Assembly: GCA_023512835.1 (NCBI GenBank)
Contig: CM042084.1
Location: 55,420,793-55,484,792, forward strand
Source of the DNA: Taxillus chinensis
Taxonomy: Eukaryota; Streptophyta; Magnoliopsida; Santalales; Loranthaceae
Length of the DNA stretch: 64,000 nt
Direction of reading: 5' to 3'
Shown piece by piece: positions 33,475 through 45,687 of this stretch (positions within the stretch are counted from its first letter, which is position 1; every line of letters begins with the position of its first letter). The notes below the pieces were generated by a model. It was given only the letters and a program-made list of their open reading frames with translations. It had not been told where the DNA came from and did no database searches. Position numbers and translations under genes: made by a program.

Positions 33475-35014
33475 GTGGCCTTATGTTTTGAGATCTTCTA
33501 TTTAAGGCCCACTAGTTATTCTTCAAGCTATTGGATTGTGGTGTCTCTAGTGGTGAGTTCGGAGGTGATGTCATCACAAATCTTGATTTGTTCATCTAGC
33601 TTGAGCTTGAGGCCGACAATTTCCTCGCAAAACTTCTTTAACTTCTCTAACACCTTGTCCTTCTCTCCCTCGACTTCTTCAAGCTCTCCCTTGGCTTGCT
33701 TGAGCTCTACCTTGAGTTTCCTGATCCTGATGCCTCTCTTGCAGATCTCTTTTGTTGCAAGCTCGAGCTCTTCTTTCAGATCAACTTCTTTTTATTTCAT
33801 TTCCTCTTCCGCCTCTCGGGTCAATGTTACCACTATCTACCTTAATTTTGGCAACAAAGGCATAATCCGATGAGCATTTATCATCATCATCAGATTTAGT
33901 AATTTGGCTCATATAGTTCTTGTGTGAGCCCTTCTTTTTCTCGTGGAGCTCGCTGGTCTCCTCATGGAAGTGCTTTTTTTGGATGATGTCTTCTTCCATA
34001 TAGTGTCTTCCACATGTGAGGCATCATCATCCAAGTCATCAGCTTTCACTTTGTACTAAGATGCAAAGTGCCCCCACTTTCCACTTTTAAAACATCTAAA
34101 GGAAAGTACTCTTTTCCCTTTTCACGCAGCCTTGCTTTTCTACTTCACGACTTCTTGAATTTTCTGGTGAAGTAAGCTACCACTTCATCTTTACCATCTT
34201 CACGTCACTTGTCCTCTTGGTCTTCTTAGGACTCATCTTGTTTCTTAATTTTCAAATTTTTCATAGCCTTGAAAGCTATCTCCTTTGTTCCCTTGGCTAT
34301 ACTCATGGATACTATTGTAGATGGTTCCTCATAGGAGTGCAGACTTCATCTCAAATGCAATTAAACAACACTGCAACTCCCGTAATGTCATGGTCTTTAG
34401 GTCTCAACTGTTTTCAAAAACTTCCACCCTTAGAATAAATCTTTTAGGTATAACTCTCAACACCTACTTTACAATTGTGAAGTTCTTCTTATTTTTGGCA
34501 TGACTTTTCACATCATTGACAATCTTGGTTAGCCGTATGAAGAACTCATGTATACTCTCATGCTCCTCCATTTTGAGAGCTTCATATTTTTGAGTATACG
34601 ATTACAACCTGGTTTCTTTTAATCAACCATCTCCTTGATTAACACTTTTTAGTATATCCCATAGATCTTTTGCCACTCTACAATCCATAACCTTTGTATA
34701 CTCAAAGCCTGTGAGTGCTGATGTGACGATACTTAGGGCTCTGTCATTTAGCTCATAGGTTTTCTTCTAAAGTTCTGAGGGTTCTCTACTGTCGCGGGTT
34801 CTATAGATCCATCTTTGATTACCCGCTCAACATCCATACCCATGGACATGAATACAGTCTCCATCTTAGCTCTCAACATCTTATAATTTGTGTCATCAAA
34901 GATAGGCACTCTCTTTGCATAGTTAGAGCTGATACTCGGTCCGTTGACAGGAATCTCCATTTGTGTGTATATATATATATATATAGCTATACCAATGAAT
35001 TCTTGCTTGTTCAC
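33475..35014 (-). pseudogene. Cop-1: Ty1/copia gag remnant
   Basis: Copia-type Gag is the particle protein. The N-terminal part (PIFDDTNYKMLRAKMETVFM) lies at about 34850-34910, the middle part in broken frames from 34740 to 34400. Zinc-knuckle remnants (C-x2-C-x4-H type) lie near 34100, and an acidic tail (SDDDDKCSSDYAFVAKIK) near 33850-33890. Many stops and frameshifts occur. No copia integrase or RT follows, so the element was cut after gag. Its PBS is at 35582-35593. Confidence 0.75.
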
Positions 35015-35040
35015 TAAGTTGTTAAGCCATAGATCTCAGC

Positions 35041-35509
35041 TGTAGAGTCTGAGGACTTTGCAAGCCCCACATCGGCTGGGGAGGAGAACGAAGCGTGCCT
35101 CTTAAGAGGATATAAAGACCTCTCCTAGCACGAGGCCTTTTGGGGTGCATGTGTGGCACTGCCATGAATAAAATCGGGGATTGGGCTTGGGCCCTGAACC
35201 GGATAATATCGTGCTACGGGGGACTTGGGCTGTTACAGATGGTATCAGAGCTGGGGACTGGGTCGGTGTGCCATAGTCCCATGGGGACGTGGGCCTCTTA
35301 AGGGGGGTGGATTGTAGAGTCTAATGACTTTTCAAGTCCCACATCGGCTGGGGAGGAGAACGAAGCATGCCTCTTAAGAGGACGTAGAGACCTCTCTTAG
35401 CATAAGGCCTTTTGGGGTGCATGTGTGACACTGTCAAGAACAAAACCGAGGATTGGGCTTGGGCCCTAAATCGGACAATATCGTGCTACGGGAGACTTGG
35501 GCCATTACA
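35041..35509 (+). mobile_element. TRIM-1: complete terminal-repeat retrotransposon in miniature, TSD TCAGC
   Basis: Two 197-base terminal repeats (35041-35237 and 35313-35509; TGTAGAGTCT...TTACA) flank 75 bases that hold a PBS (TGGTATCAGAGC, 35240-35251) and a purine tract (TTAAGGGGGGTGGA, near 35299-35312). The TSD TCAGC at 35036-35040 and 35510-35514 is perfect. It has no coding capacity and would use proteins from elsewhere. It is inserted in the Cop-1 leader. Confidence 0.95.
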
Positions 35510-35581
35510 TCAGCAACACAAATATATCGATCTATGAGATCACTTCGACAGAGTGATAGATTTGTCTCTAGTGAAAACTTA

Positions 35582-35593
35582 GCTTTGATACCA
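35582..35593 (-). other. Primer binding site of Cop-1
   Basis: The minus strand reads TGGTATCAAAGC, one base from the tRNA-iMet consensus, two bases from a probable LTR edge (TGATATTCCC at 35596). Confidence 0.7.
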
Positions 35594-35595
35594 AT

Positions 35596-36035
35596 TGATA
35601 TTCCCAAGATCCAAACAAGATCGTATAAGTATATGCGTGTATATATAGAGAAGGGGATTATAAAGACTTGTATTTGGGTAGTGTTGAGAGATAGCCATTC
35701 TATGGGAATACAACTATCTGGATGGTAGTGTAGTCGTCGATGTGAGCATTTTGACAGTACTTGGGCCCAATTCCGAGTTGGGGCCCCGAGTGGCCCAATT
35801 GTTGACTTTCTCGGGGTTTATTGGTTGACTTTGTATTTGAGCGGTCATTTGAGTGTGATAATATCTGAATAGTATTATGCTCATCATTTTGAGCGTTTTG
35901 ACTGTAATTTGACTCAATTTGGAGTTCGGGACCTTGGAAGTCAATTATTGGTTGGGTCAATTAGTGGTCAATGATTAGCAAAAATATAAACAAAATGAAA
36001 AGAAAGAGCTTTCACTTTACGCTATCACGTTTGTA
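35596..36035 (-). mobile_element. Probable 5' LTR of Cop-1, outer end undefined
   Basis: Starts TGATATTCCC next to the PBS. It contains an imperfect tandem duplication of about 125 bases (35713-35955) with the words GAGCATTTTGAC and GGGTCAATT. I could not fix the outer end or a TSD. Confidence 0.45.
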
Positions 36036-36040
36036 TGTTT

Positions 36041-36087
<47 letters not shown>
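36036..36087. repeat. (GA)n microsatellite
   Basis: About 45 bases of uninterrupted AG. Confidence 0.95.
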
Positions 36088-36090
<3 letters not shown>

Positions 36091-37735
36091 AAAGCTTGAA
36101 GCCTTGGCAATTTGGGTTCGTGGAGCTCAAAGAATCACTACAGGTAGGTATCCTTGAACTTCTTATCTTGATTTTGTCTTTGGTGTGCACGAATTTGTCA
36201 TGATTTATGGAATTACACATGAATCCTAGGTTTTGGGGGAAATCCAATTTTGGGTTAGATCTAATGGTTAAGCATAAGATCTGTGGTTAAGAACTAATTT
36301 ATATCAGTTTGGATATGTGTTTCTATGATCTGGGGTTATTTAACTGCGTATTCCATGAGGGTTGAGAAGTCAACCATGGAAATCTAGATTTAGATCTAGA
36401 TTTTTGGAAATCTATAATTATGTGCGTATTTCTATTGTTAATGTGCGATTTAGAGGCGTTCAGGACGCGTTTTGAGATAGATATTATAGTTTGTTGCGTA
36501 AAACGTGTGTTTGTGAGCGTCTGGGGGTTGTTACATTGATTCTAGACGAAGAACAGGCAAAAATGATAATGAATAGTACCCTAGGCGAACTATTGGATGG
36601 AAAGGACGAAGACCCAAAGATTTGGGCCAAAGGGTCGAAGATTTTGGGTCATACGGTCGTAGGGTCGAAGATCCGTTGATCCATAGTCGTAGGGTCGAAC
36701 AAGATCCGTAGACCCGTAGTCGTAGGGTCGAAGATCGTAGTCGAAGGTCACAACTTCGAGTCTTCGAGGCCGTAATTCCGCAAGTACGAGTCGCAATCCC
36801 GCAGCTATGAGTCGTAGTTTCGTAGCTTCGAGCTAGTGCAACCGCACTAGACTGGACCCATTTATATTGTAACCTTTAAGTCTTAAGTATATACTTAAGT
36901 TATAATGTAAATAGCGAAATACCTCCCTTTTGGATTGAAAGAAAAATACTAGAAAATTAAATTCTCACTCCTTCAAAATGTGAAAATTAGATTTTAGTGT
37001 AAAATCTCGGAAAAATCCAATTTTTCATAAAGGTGACTTTTTGGAAAGTGAGGTTAGACATCTCAGAAAAATCCCCAAAAATTAGATTATCTTAGTTATG
37101 ATATGGGGACCCAATACCGGGACTTTTTATTTCAAGAAAACAACTTTTATGGATATCTCCTTCCTTGGTCAAGGAATGATGATCGATTTGTGAACACTGG
37201 CTTCAGTTATAAAGGGAGTATGGTGAACCTCAATGCCATATTGGTGTTGGTACGTTGGTTTGAGGAATTGGGGCTTGGGCTCTATGACTTGTTGGATTCT
37301 CCCTGTGAGGCTAAGGCCTGTGTTGAGTCATTGAGCTCGTGGAGCTAGGGCTGAGTGTCCTAAGCTTAGATCCTGTTGAGGATTATGTTGAGCCGTTGAG
37401 CTCATAGAGCTAGGGCTAAGTACCTTGAACTGGGATCCCGTGGAGGATCGTGGGCAAGCTGTCCTATGTGGGCTGGCTGGGTCCTGATGTTTGTTTGCAG
37501 GCTGTGTCCTGATGATTGTGCACACTACACAGTGCATGAGTACACTAAGCATATAGTATACACTTGTATGTTTACAGGATTACCCTTGATGTGACTGTAT
37601 AGGGTTGCATATTTGAGACAGCACCCGTGGTGTAGTCTCTACTGGTGCTAGTCACCTACCCCTTGACCTTTCGGGTGCAGGCAAGGGGAAGTCATGTTCC
37701 AAGTTCTGGGTACCCTGGAATTCGGGGGCATGACA
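36088..37735 (+). mobile_element. Possible plus-oriented Ty3/gypsy LTR end, no gene
   Basis: Ends ATTCGGGGGCATGACA, close to the reverse complement of the other LTR starts, so it may be the 3' end of an LTR in plus orientation. The stretch 36640-36850 is GTCGTAGGGTCGAAG low-complexity DNA. A direct repeat around GAGCTCGTGGAGCTAGGGCT lies at about 37330-37450. The short plus frame 37103-37348 shows no recognisable domain. Confidence 0.35.
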
Positions 37736-37737
37736 GA

Positions 37738-38121
37738 TGTCACGGGGTCAGCCTTTATAGCAGCTTAACCCATGCGGCACCTAGTTCCCACCCGTATGAA
37801 AGAATGCTAGGTCAGCCTAACTCGTCGCATTTGGATCGGAACCCATCGATCCGTTATAAAGCAATTGTGTAGGGAAGCGTTTAGCAGAAAAATGATTAAA
37901 CGAAGGTAACAAACAATTGTATTGATTGCTTGAAAGCTTTACAACATCACTCCCCTACATATAGATGTTAACACTTTTCTGGCTATGTCACCAGGAGACA
38001 TCATATATGCTCGAAATCTAAAATCTCTACAACTTGCTCTATAAGCTATGTAAAACACTTTACAAGGGGGAAATACCCCAAAATGGCCTAAGTATGCTAG
38101 GAAAAGCCTCGGTCCGTGACA
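37738..38121 (-). repeat. LTR-a of Gal-1 (384 bases)
   Basis: TGTCACGGGGTCAGCC...CGGTCCGTGACA, followed by a PPT (38122-38134, purine on the minus strand). It matches LTR-c with few changes. Confidence 0.93.
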
Positions 38122-38152
38122 TTCTCCCCCACCCGATTTCCCAACGTCCTCG

Positions 38153-38489
38153 TTGTGTCTTCGGCTTCCTCGAACCCATCGAACTGCTGGATGTAACGTT
38201 CGGTCTCTTCTCGGTATGCTTCAATCTCCTTGGAAAATTGCCCCAGATCCTCTTCCTTCTCCCAGCTTGCCTCTTCAACCGGCCTGTTCTTCCATTGGAC
38301 GTAGTACTCCACCCGGCTTGGATCTACGCTTCTTCTTAGTACGACTCTACGAGAATGGATTTTCTCTATCTCTTTGTCGTAGGTCTTGCCTGTTGATGCT
38401 GTTAGTGTCCGCACCGCCCGCTGTCCACTCGTATCTTCCAAGTCTTCATAGTAAGGCTTGAGCAAACTAACATGGAACACCAGATGCCT
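38153..38489 (-). pseudogene. Gal-1 chromodomain
   Basis: The end of the pol frame, separated from the upstream part only by a TAA stop at 38490-38492 in the same frame. It has FHVSLLKPYYED, then a chromodomain with EYYVQWKNRPVEEASWEKEE, with the aromatic residues that bind methylated histone tails in this family. The open frame runs on to a stop at 38097, inside the LTR. It would target insertion. Confidence 0.8.
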
Positions 38490-39350
38490 TTATAAGCTAG
38501 TCGGGAGGTCCAGTTTGTATGAGACCTTCCCAACTCTCTTAAGTACTTTGAAAGGCCCCTCATATCGGCGCACCAAACCCTTATGCAATTGTCTAAGTGC
38601 TTTGGTTTGGCGCGAAAGGAGTTTGAGCATCACTATGTCTCCTTCTTGGAATTCTAAGGGCCTCCTTTGTTGATCCACCCACTTCTTCATCTTCTTCGCC
38701 GCTTTATGTAAGTATACCTTGGCCAGATCCGTCTGTTCATGCCATCCTTTTGCAAACTTGAACGCCGCAGGGCTCTTTCCAGTGTACCCCCGAGTAATGG
38801 AAGTGGGCGTCGGTTTGTACTCGAGCACAAAGTCAAATTCTGCTAGGAGTCCTTGCCACCGTGCTTGCTTCGGAGTTAAGTTCCTTTGAGTTAGAAAATA
38901 ACTCGTAGCAATGTTGCCCGTCTTCACCACGAACTTGGACCCTAGCAAGTAATGCCTCCACACCCGAAGGCAATGCATAACTGTTGTCATCTCCTTTTCA
39001 TGCACCGCGTACCTCCGTTCGGTGCCATTAAGTTTTCGGCTTTCATATGCTTCCTGCATAAGAATTCCACCGATGGTAAAGTCTGAAGCATCGGTGTGAA
39101 CTTCGTAAGGTTTCGTATGGTCCGGCAGGGCCATCACCGGTCCGTTTGTCACTGCTTGCTTCAACTTCTCAAATGCCTCTCGGCAAGCATCATCCCACAC
39201 CCAAGCCTTGTTCTTCTTTAATAGTTCTGTCAAAGGTGCGACAATGTGGGAATAGCCACGGATAAATCTTCTATAGTAGTTAACCAAGCCAAGGAAGGAA
39301 CGCATCTCAGGGACTTTCTTAGGTGTCTTCCACTCCTTGATGGCTAACAC
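38490..39350 (-). pseudogene. Gal-1 RNase H fused in frame to the integrase C-terminus
   Basis: One 286-codon frame. It begins in the RT thumb ([20 protein letters not shown]), passes through RNase H ([53 protein letters not shown]), and then, at about residue 185, jumps to the integrase tail ([34 protein letters not shown]). The HHCC finger and the whole DDE core, roughly 250 residues, are absent. The junction keeps the frame. Integration in cis is impossible. A TAA at the end splits off the chromodomain. Confidence 0.85.
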
Positions 39351-40224
39351 TTGTTATCCATCTTTAACTTGCCGCCGCCAATAATGTGACCCAAAAAGGG
39401 CACCTCCTTCTTTGCAAAGTCACATTTCTCCTTCTTCACGAAAAGTTGGTTCTCCCTTAAGATTTAGAAAACCCGCCGTAAGTGTGCCTTGTGTTCCTCC
39501 AAAGTTTTGCTGTAGACGACAATGTCATCAAGGTACACCACGACGAATCTATCCAAGTATGGTTGGAAGATCCGGTTCATCAATGTACAAAATGTGGCAG
39601 GGGCGTTTGTGAGGCCAAAGGGCATCACCAAGAACTCATAAGAGCCGTATGTTGTGACGCACGCTGTCTTTGCCTCATCACCTTCGGCTATCCGCACTTG
39701 CCAATATCCCGACCGCAAGTCTAGCTTTGAGAACCATCTCGCAGCACCAAGTTGATCAAACAGGTCGGATATGAGTGGGATGGGGTAGTTGTTCTTCACT
39801 GTAATCTTGTTTAGCGCCCTATAGTCAATGCATAGCCGCATCGACCCATCGTGCTTCTTTTGGAACAACACCGGTGCTCCAAATGGCGCTTTAGATGGCC
39901 GAATGAATCCGGCATCCAACAAGTCCTTCAATTGTTTCCGAAGTTCCTCCAACTCCGGTGGTGCCATCCGATAAGGCACCGCAGTAGTAGGCCTTGCACC
40001 GGCCTCTAACTCGAACTTGTGGTCCACCTCTCATTTCGGCAGAAGTTGTTTGGGGAGTTCGGGTGGCATAACGTCCCCAAAATCTTCAAGGACCGTCTTC
40101 ACTTTGGTTGGGGGCTCCTCCCCAACACTTGGGCATTCTTCCTTCACCATAGTAATGAAGGTTGGCTCCGGTCGTCTAACTCCTTTAGACAATTGAAGCG
40201 CCGAAAGAGACCTCGCCTTGAGTT
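39351..40224 (-). pseudogene. Gal-1 reverse transcriptase
   Basis: The frame at 39464-40027 covers fingers and palm: [64 protein letters not shown] and YLDD encoded at 39524-39535. An in-frame TGA near 40030 breaks the link to the protease side. A one-base loss near 39355 breaks it from the thumb. The frame toward the protease resumes beyond Ogre-1 at 56966, which shows that Ogre-1 split one gene. Confidence 0.88.
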
Positions 40225-40230
40225 CTTCCC

Positions 40231-43200
40231 TGTCATCACCTGGTTTTCGTCCGGGCCCTTTTGGGGTGAGCTCAAACTAGACCAATGGTGAGAAAATTTA
40301 GAGTCGCCACTAATTTTTTTGGGGTCCAGTTGGATACCCTCTACTTTGAGTAGTCTTAAGTGTGTGGTCTGTGTTATCGAGAGATGGGTTCGGGAGTTGG
40401 TTACGTGTAGGGAAGGATTAGCACCCCTATAGCGCCCTTTCGGTATCTAATTTGGGAGGAAGAGGTTTTATTTTATTTGTCTTGTCATAGTGGGTTAAGT
40501 TTCCTAAAAAGTCTATGATTTTTATTTAGCTAAGTTATTTATTAAAGTCATGGTTAAAACGGATTTATCCTAAATTTCTAAAAAAGGAATCCTAAAAATT
40601 TTGGGTTTTTGTTTGAAGTGGAGAATGAGATCCTAGGGATTGGTTTTGGTTTTTGGTTTTGCTTTTGAAATTGAAGTCCTAGACAAATGATTTTTGTTTC
40701 TTTTTTCTTTGGTTTTTTTTTCTTTTTAGAAAACATACATTTTTGTTTTTTTGTTTTTTGTTTTTTTGTTCTTTTTTTTTTTTGTAAAAAAAAAACGTTT
40801 TGTTTTGTTTTGCTTCATTTTTTTTTTTTTTTGTTTTTCTTTTGTTTTTTTTTTGTTTTTTTTGGGAATTGAAATACTAATTTTGGTTTTTTTCTTTTTT
40901 TTGGTTCAAAAACAATGAAACGTTTTTTTTTTGGCTTTAAAACATGAAAAAACATTTTTTGTTAGTTTTTGTTTTGTTTTTTTTTTGTTTTTGTTTTTCT
41001 TTTGTTTGGGAATTGAAATACTAATTTTGGTTTTTTTCTTTTTTTTGGTTCAAAAAAACAATGAAACGTTTTTTTTGGCTTTAAAACATGAAAAAAACAT
41101 TTTTTTTGTTAGTTTTTGTTTTTTTTTTTTTTGTTTTGTTTTTTTTGTTTTGTTTTTTGTTTTTCTTTTGTTTGGGAATTGAAATACTAATTTTGGTTTT
41201 TTTTTTGTTCAAAACAATGAAACGTTTTTTTTGGCTTTAAAACATGAAAAAACATTTTTTGTTTGCTTTTGTTTTATTTTTTTTTGTTTTTGTGAACCCA
41301 AAATCTTAAAGCAAATGTAGGAATATACGCATGAAAATAAAAGCGTGAAGTGTGTGGTTATGGCATCCACAAAAGAAAAAGAAAATCACTATTTTTTTTT
41401 TTTTTTCATCATTCCCCTTGCTCTCTCTCTTTTTTTCTTTGTCCTTTTTTTTTACTATACTTTACATATTACACATACACATGAGAAGAAATAAAGGGAA
41501 AATACAATGGAAAAAAGGCTGGAAAGCAATTACATCAAATATAGATAAACTAAAATGAAAACTAGAAAAATGCTAAAAAAAACAATACACCAAATATAGA
41601 TACAAATAAGCTGAAAAAATAGTGAAAAGATAAGGGCTAATCCGACTTTGAAGCTTTGCAACGTTAATCTTCTGCTGAGCTCCCGCCGGCGCCGATAGTC
41701 GCTTGCTTGACTCAAAACCGACAGATCTGACAATGGGACTTATGAAAAGACTTCCCTAGTATTTGGAGATAGGAGGGCTAGAGTAGGTGTAAAAGAAAGA
41801 GATGGCCGAAAGTGGAGTTTGCAAGGAGTGGATGAGTGATCTCTTATGATGATGATTCAGGGATTCTGTGTTTTTTTTTCGGGTTTGCAAGGAGGAAGTG
41901 GGGGCGTTTTTTTGGATGATGAGGCTGGGGCGTTTTTGATGATGAGGCCGGGGTGTTTTTTTATGATGAGGCTAGGCTGGGGTTTACAGGTTTGCGGGGT
42001 AGCAGCTCTAACGATCCCTCTCTCCTCTTATTTCTTTTTTTTAACACCGATCCCCCTTTTCTCTCAACGAACCGTGCTCTCTATCTCTTCTCCTTTCTTT
42101 CTTTTCATTTCTCTCTCTGTGTTTTTTTTGCTCTGTCTGTGTGTTTTTTTTTTCTCTGTCAACGAAAGTTTTTTTTTTCTTTCAACGAATCTCCTCCTCA
42201 ACGAAAACCCACACTCTTTTTTTTTTTATCTTCAACGAAAACCCACACCCCGAAGAACTCTCTCCCTTTTTTTTTCTCCCCCTTTGCGCAGGGGATGGAT
42301 GAATGCCTTTTAAAGTGCTGCCGAAGCCTCTTGCTGGACTGTCATAGTTGCTGCCATAAATGTTTTTGTCGGGTGCTTATTATTTGCGGCTCCATTATTT
42401 TGCGGATCGTTGTCTCGGTCGGGTGGACAGTGTGTGCGGGAAAAGGGGAACTCGTGATTTGCCTTTTTGAATTTGTAGTTTAGCAGCACATGTGACCGAC
42501 AGGTATTCAAAATAATTGTTTTGTCAGATGGCCAGCGCATAAAATGCATCCCGTGAGCAAGCCAGCGAGGAAGCCAGCGAGAGGAGCCAAATAGCGAAAG
42601 TCAGACGTTAAGGGTCAGAATGTCGGCAGGGTCGAAGTGTCGGCAGGTCGAAGTGTCGGCAGGGTCGAAGCTGCGACGGGTCGAAATTTCGGTGGGGCGA
42701 AAGTCAACGGTCAACGGGTCGAAGTGTCGGCAGGTCGAAGGTCAACGGTCAACGGGTTGAAGGGTCGAAGGTCGGAGGTGGACAGGCTTCGAAGGTCCGT
42801 GAGTCGTAGGTCAAGGTTCGAAGGTTCGCAGGTCAAGGCATCGCAGGGTCAAGGGTCGAAGGGTCGAAGGTCGGAGTGTCGGCAGCGGGGCTTCGAGGCT
42901 TCGAGGGTCGAAGGTGGAAGGCGTACGGGTACCGCGGATCGAAGGTCGGAGTGTCGGCAGCGAGGCTTCGAGGCTTCGAGGCTCCGAGGCTTCAAGGCTC
43001 CGAGGCTTCGAGGCTTCGAGGCTCCGAGGCTTTGATGCTTCGAGGCTTCAGGGCTTCAAGGCTTCAAGGCTTTGGGGCTTCGAGGCTTCGGGGCTTCGAG
43101 CTTCGGGGCTTCGAGGCTTCGAAAGTCAACGGGTCGCAGTGTCGGCAGGTCAACGGTCAACTTTTTTTTTTACCCCCATCAAAAAATGCAAAAATGGATA

Positions 43201-43640
43201 ACCTTCTAGGAATTGTTTGGGGAGATCCGTATTCGCCTACATAGGCATTTTGAAGAGTTTCGCATGATCACTTTTGCGGGTAGTTTGACCAGGGGCATTG
43301 ACTGTCTTTTGGCAAGTTTGACTTTTTCCAACGAAAAGTTGTTTTGGCCATAACTTCTTCATTTTAAGTCCGATTTGAGCTCGATCAAGTGCGTTGGTCT
43401 CGAATTTTCATCCTCCATCACCTGGTGTTGGTCTTGGGGCGCTTCAAGGACTTGTAGCAAAAGTCATTAATTTTGAACTCCCCCATCCGTGTCAATTGTA
43501 TCCATCCCATGCAGATTGAGGTAGACCATTCCTTGGAAGTATGGGATCATTGTGGACCTGTTCAATAAGGTATATGGCATGGGTAGAAAGGTATATCAAA
43601 TGGGGTTAGTATGTCCAACCCGGACAAAATAGGGTCCTAC
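40231..43640 (-). repeat. 3' LTR of Ogre-1 (about 3.4 kb)
   Basis: Starts TGTCATCACC and ends GGTCCTAC. It is collinear with the solo LTR at 7668-11160 and closer to it than to the Ogre-1 5' LTR arm. It contains three T-rich modules (40863-41290) and a GTCGAAG/GCTTCGAGG array (42600-43150). Its frames are not genes. Confidence 0.9.
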
Positions 43641-43655
43641 CTGCCCCTCTTTGTG
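43641..43655 (-). other. Polypurine tract of Ogre-1
   Basis: The minus strand reads AAAGAGGGGCAGG directly before the LTR start (GTAGGACCC). Confidence 0.75.
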
Positions 43656-43834
43656 CATCGTTTGTATACAAACAACGTACAAAGATAAAAGGGGTTGGAG
43701 CACTTACCTTACTTACCTAGAGGAAGAAGTGCGATAGTTGGGTTTGTCCCCGAGAGGGAAAAGGGGCTTCACAGGCCGGTGTGCTTGGATAATACCTTGA
43801 TGAGGCATCTAAGGCCGCTTGATACCAGAGATTG

Positions 43835-44480
43835 AAAGCCTACAACAGTGACAGGCTTAAACTGAAAAAGAGAAAAGGCCCACAACAATGATGGGCGTGA
43901 ACTAAAAGTTGAAAGGCCCACAGCAACGATAGGCTCGAATTGGAAAATGGAAAAAGGCCCACAACAATGATGGGCTTGAATTGAAAACTGAAAGGCTCAC
44001 AGCAACGATAGGCTCGAATTAAAAATCGAAAAAGGCCCTCAACAACGATGGGCTTGAATTGAAAACGGATAGCCCACAGCAACGATAGGCTCGAATTGAA
44101 GAATGAAAAAGACCACAACAATGATGGTCTTGAATTGAAAACTGAAAGGCCCCCAAAGCAACGATAGGCTCAAATTAAAAATGAAAAAAGGCCCACAACA
44201 ATGATGGGCTTGAATTGAAAACGGATAGCCCACAAAGAACGATGGGCTTGAACCGAAAATGGATAGCCCCCAAGAACGATAGGTTTGAATTGAAAAATGG
44301 TAGCCCACAAGAACGATAGGCTTGAATTGAAAATGGAAAGCCCACAACAACGATAGGCTTGAATTGAAAACGGATAGCCCACAGCAACGATAGGCTTGAA
44401 TTGAAAAATGGTAGCCCACAGCAACGATAGGCTTGAACTGAAAATAAATAGCCCATAACAACGATAGGCTTGAATTGGGA
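43835..44480. repeat. Tandem array in the Ogre-1 3' UTR
   Basis: About 16 copies of a 38-42 base unit (GCCCACAACAACGATAGGCT + TGAATTGAAAATGGATA), with two alternating variants (AACAATGATGGGC and AGCAACGATAGGC) in the left part. Minus frames read it as NSSLSLLWAI-type repeats; no gene. Variable tandem arrays in this place are known from Ogre/Tat elements. Confidence 0.9.
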
Positions 44481-45687
44481 TGACTTGTTGGAGACATCAA
44501 ATGGTATTTGGGGAAATGCTTTAAGGAATTGGTGAGTTTGGGAAGTAACCCAATTGAAGCTCCCTCTACGAGTTCACTCAAGGAGATCGCTCTACGAGGT
44601 GACCCAAAATGGGAAAAGGTTGCCGAGTGCCAAAAGGATGCGTTTAGACTTTGGGGAAATTGCAAGGAAAGAGTTGTACAGTTAAAGAAAGCTAGGATAG
44701 CCTGAAGAGAAGTTTGCCGAATATGAGCTCCTAGGATCTCCAGAGGCAGCAACATTCCTGCAATTACAGAGTATGTTGAATGTATGCTAATGATGCATGG
44801 AATGCAATGAGCTGTATGCGGGGATGCATAAACCTCAACTTGTGGTGAAATATGATGCAATGTGATGCCATGTGACGTATGCATTGAATGCCACGTGATG
44901 TATCACTGAGGGTTTGGCTGTTGTTGGAGAGGTTGGCTAACATTCAACTTGTTGGGGAACAACATTCTCTTTGGATGGAAAGTCCGTCCTGTCTTTGCTG
45001 GGGAACTCCCTGTTGTGCATGAAGGGTCTGTTAAATTTCGCTTCGCCACATTGAGGAGATTCATTTGACGGCTTCTCTGGGGCAAGTGATATCCCGTGGA
45101 GATATGAGTACTCCGAATTGGGGGCTTTAAGTTGTTTGGGGATTTTGAGCTTGGCCCTACTCATAAGGCAATGCTAGAAGAGCTTACTGGGGATTTAAGA
45201 TGTTCTACTCAAATGTGAAATGAAGACGATGTAACATGATTAAAGAGATAAAAAGATTTTTGCTGGTTTAATTCCACAAAACATATTTATATCATAAAAA
45301 GTGTCCTATTGTCATAATCTGATAAATAGAATCGCAAGTCTTTAAAAGCATAATGTACAAATTTGATTCGAGTGTGCCGCAGGTTTGACCAAGTCTTCCA
45401 CCTGTTTGCATGCTTGTTTTTTGGATGATGTTGTCTCTACTGCTTGCAACGGACCCTATTTGTTGTGGTCCTGATCCTTTCAGATTCTGACTGAACTGAT
45501 TTCACCCTTCAAGATTTATTGTTGGCTTTGTATTTTACCCTTGGTGCCCTTTCGGGTTTTCACCAAGTCCGCCTTTGTTTTCTTTTTGTCTTTTGTTGGA
45601 GCTTTGTATTTTACCCTTGGTGCCCTTTCGGGTTTTCACCGAGTCCGCTCATTACAGGAATGAGAATCTTGTTGGGAGACATGAGGG

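Noticed and set aside
37103..37348. Possible plus-strand gene of 81 codons
   Set aside because: No domain, no homologue I recognise; lies in likely LTR DNA.
40231..43640. Independent solo LTR next to Ogre-1
   Set aside because: It is followed by the Ogre-1 PPT, and CTTCC flanks 40231-56960 as one unit; the Gal-1 frame joins across that unit.
43840..44884. Repeat protein with NSSLSLLWAI units
   Set aside because: Translation of the 3' UTR tandem array in all three frames; no codon bias toward one frame.
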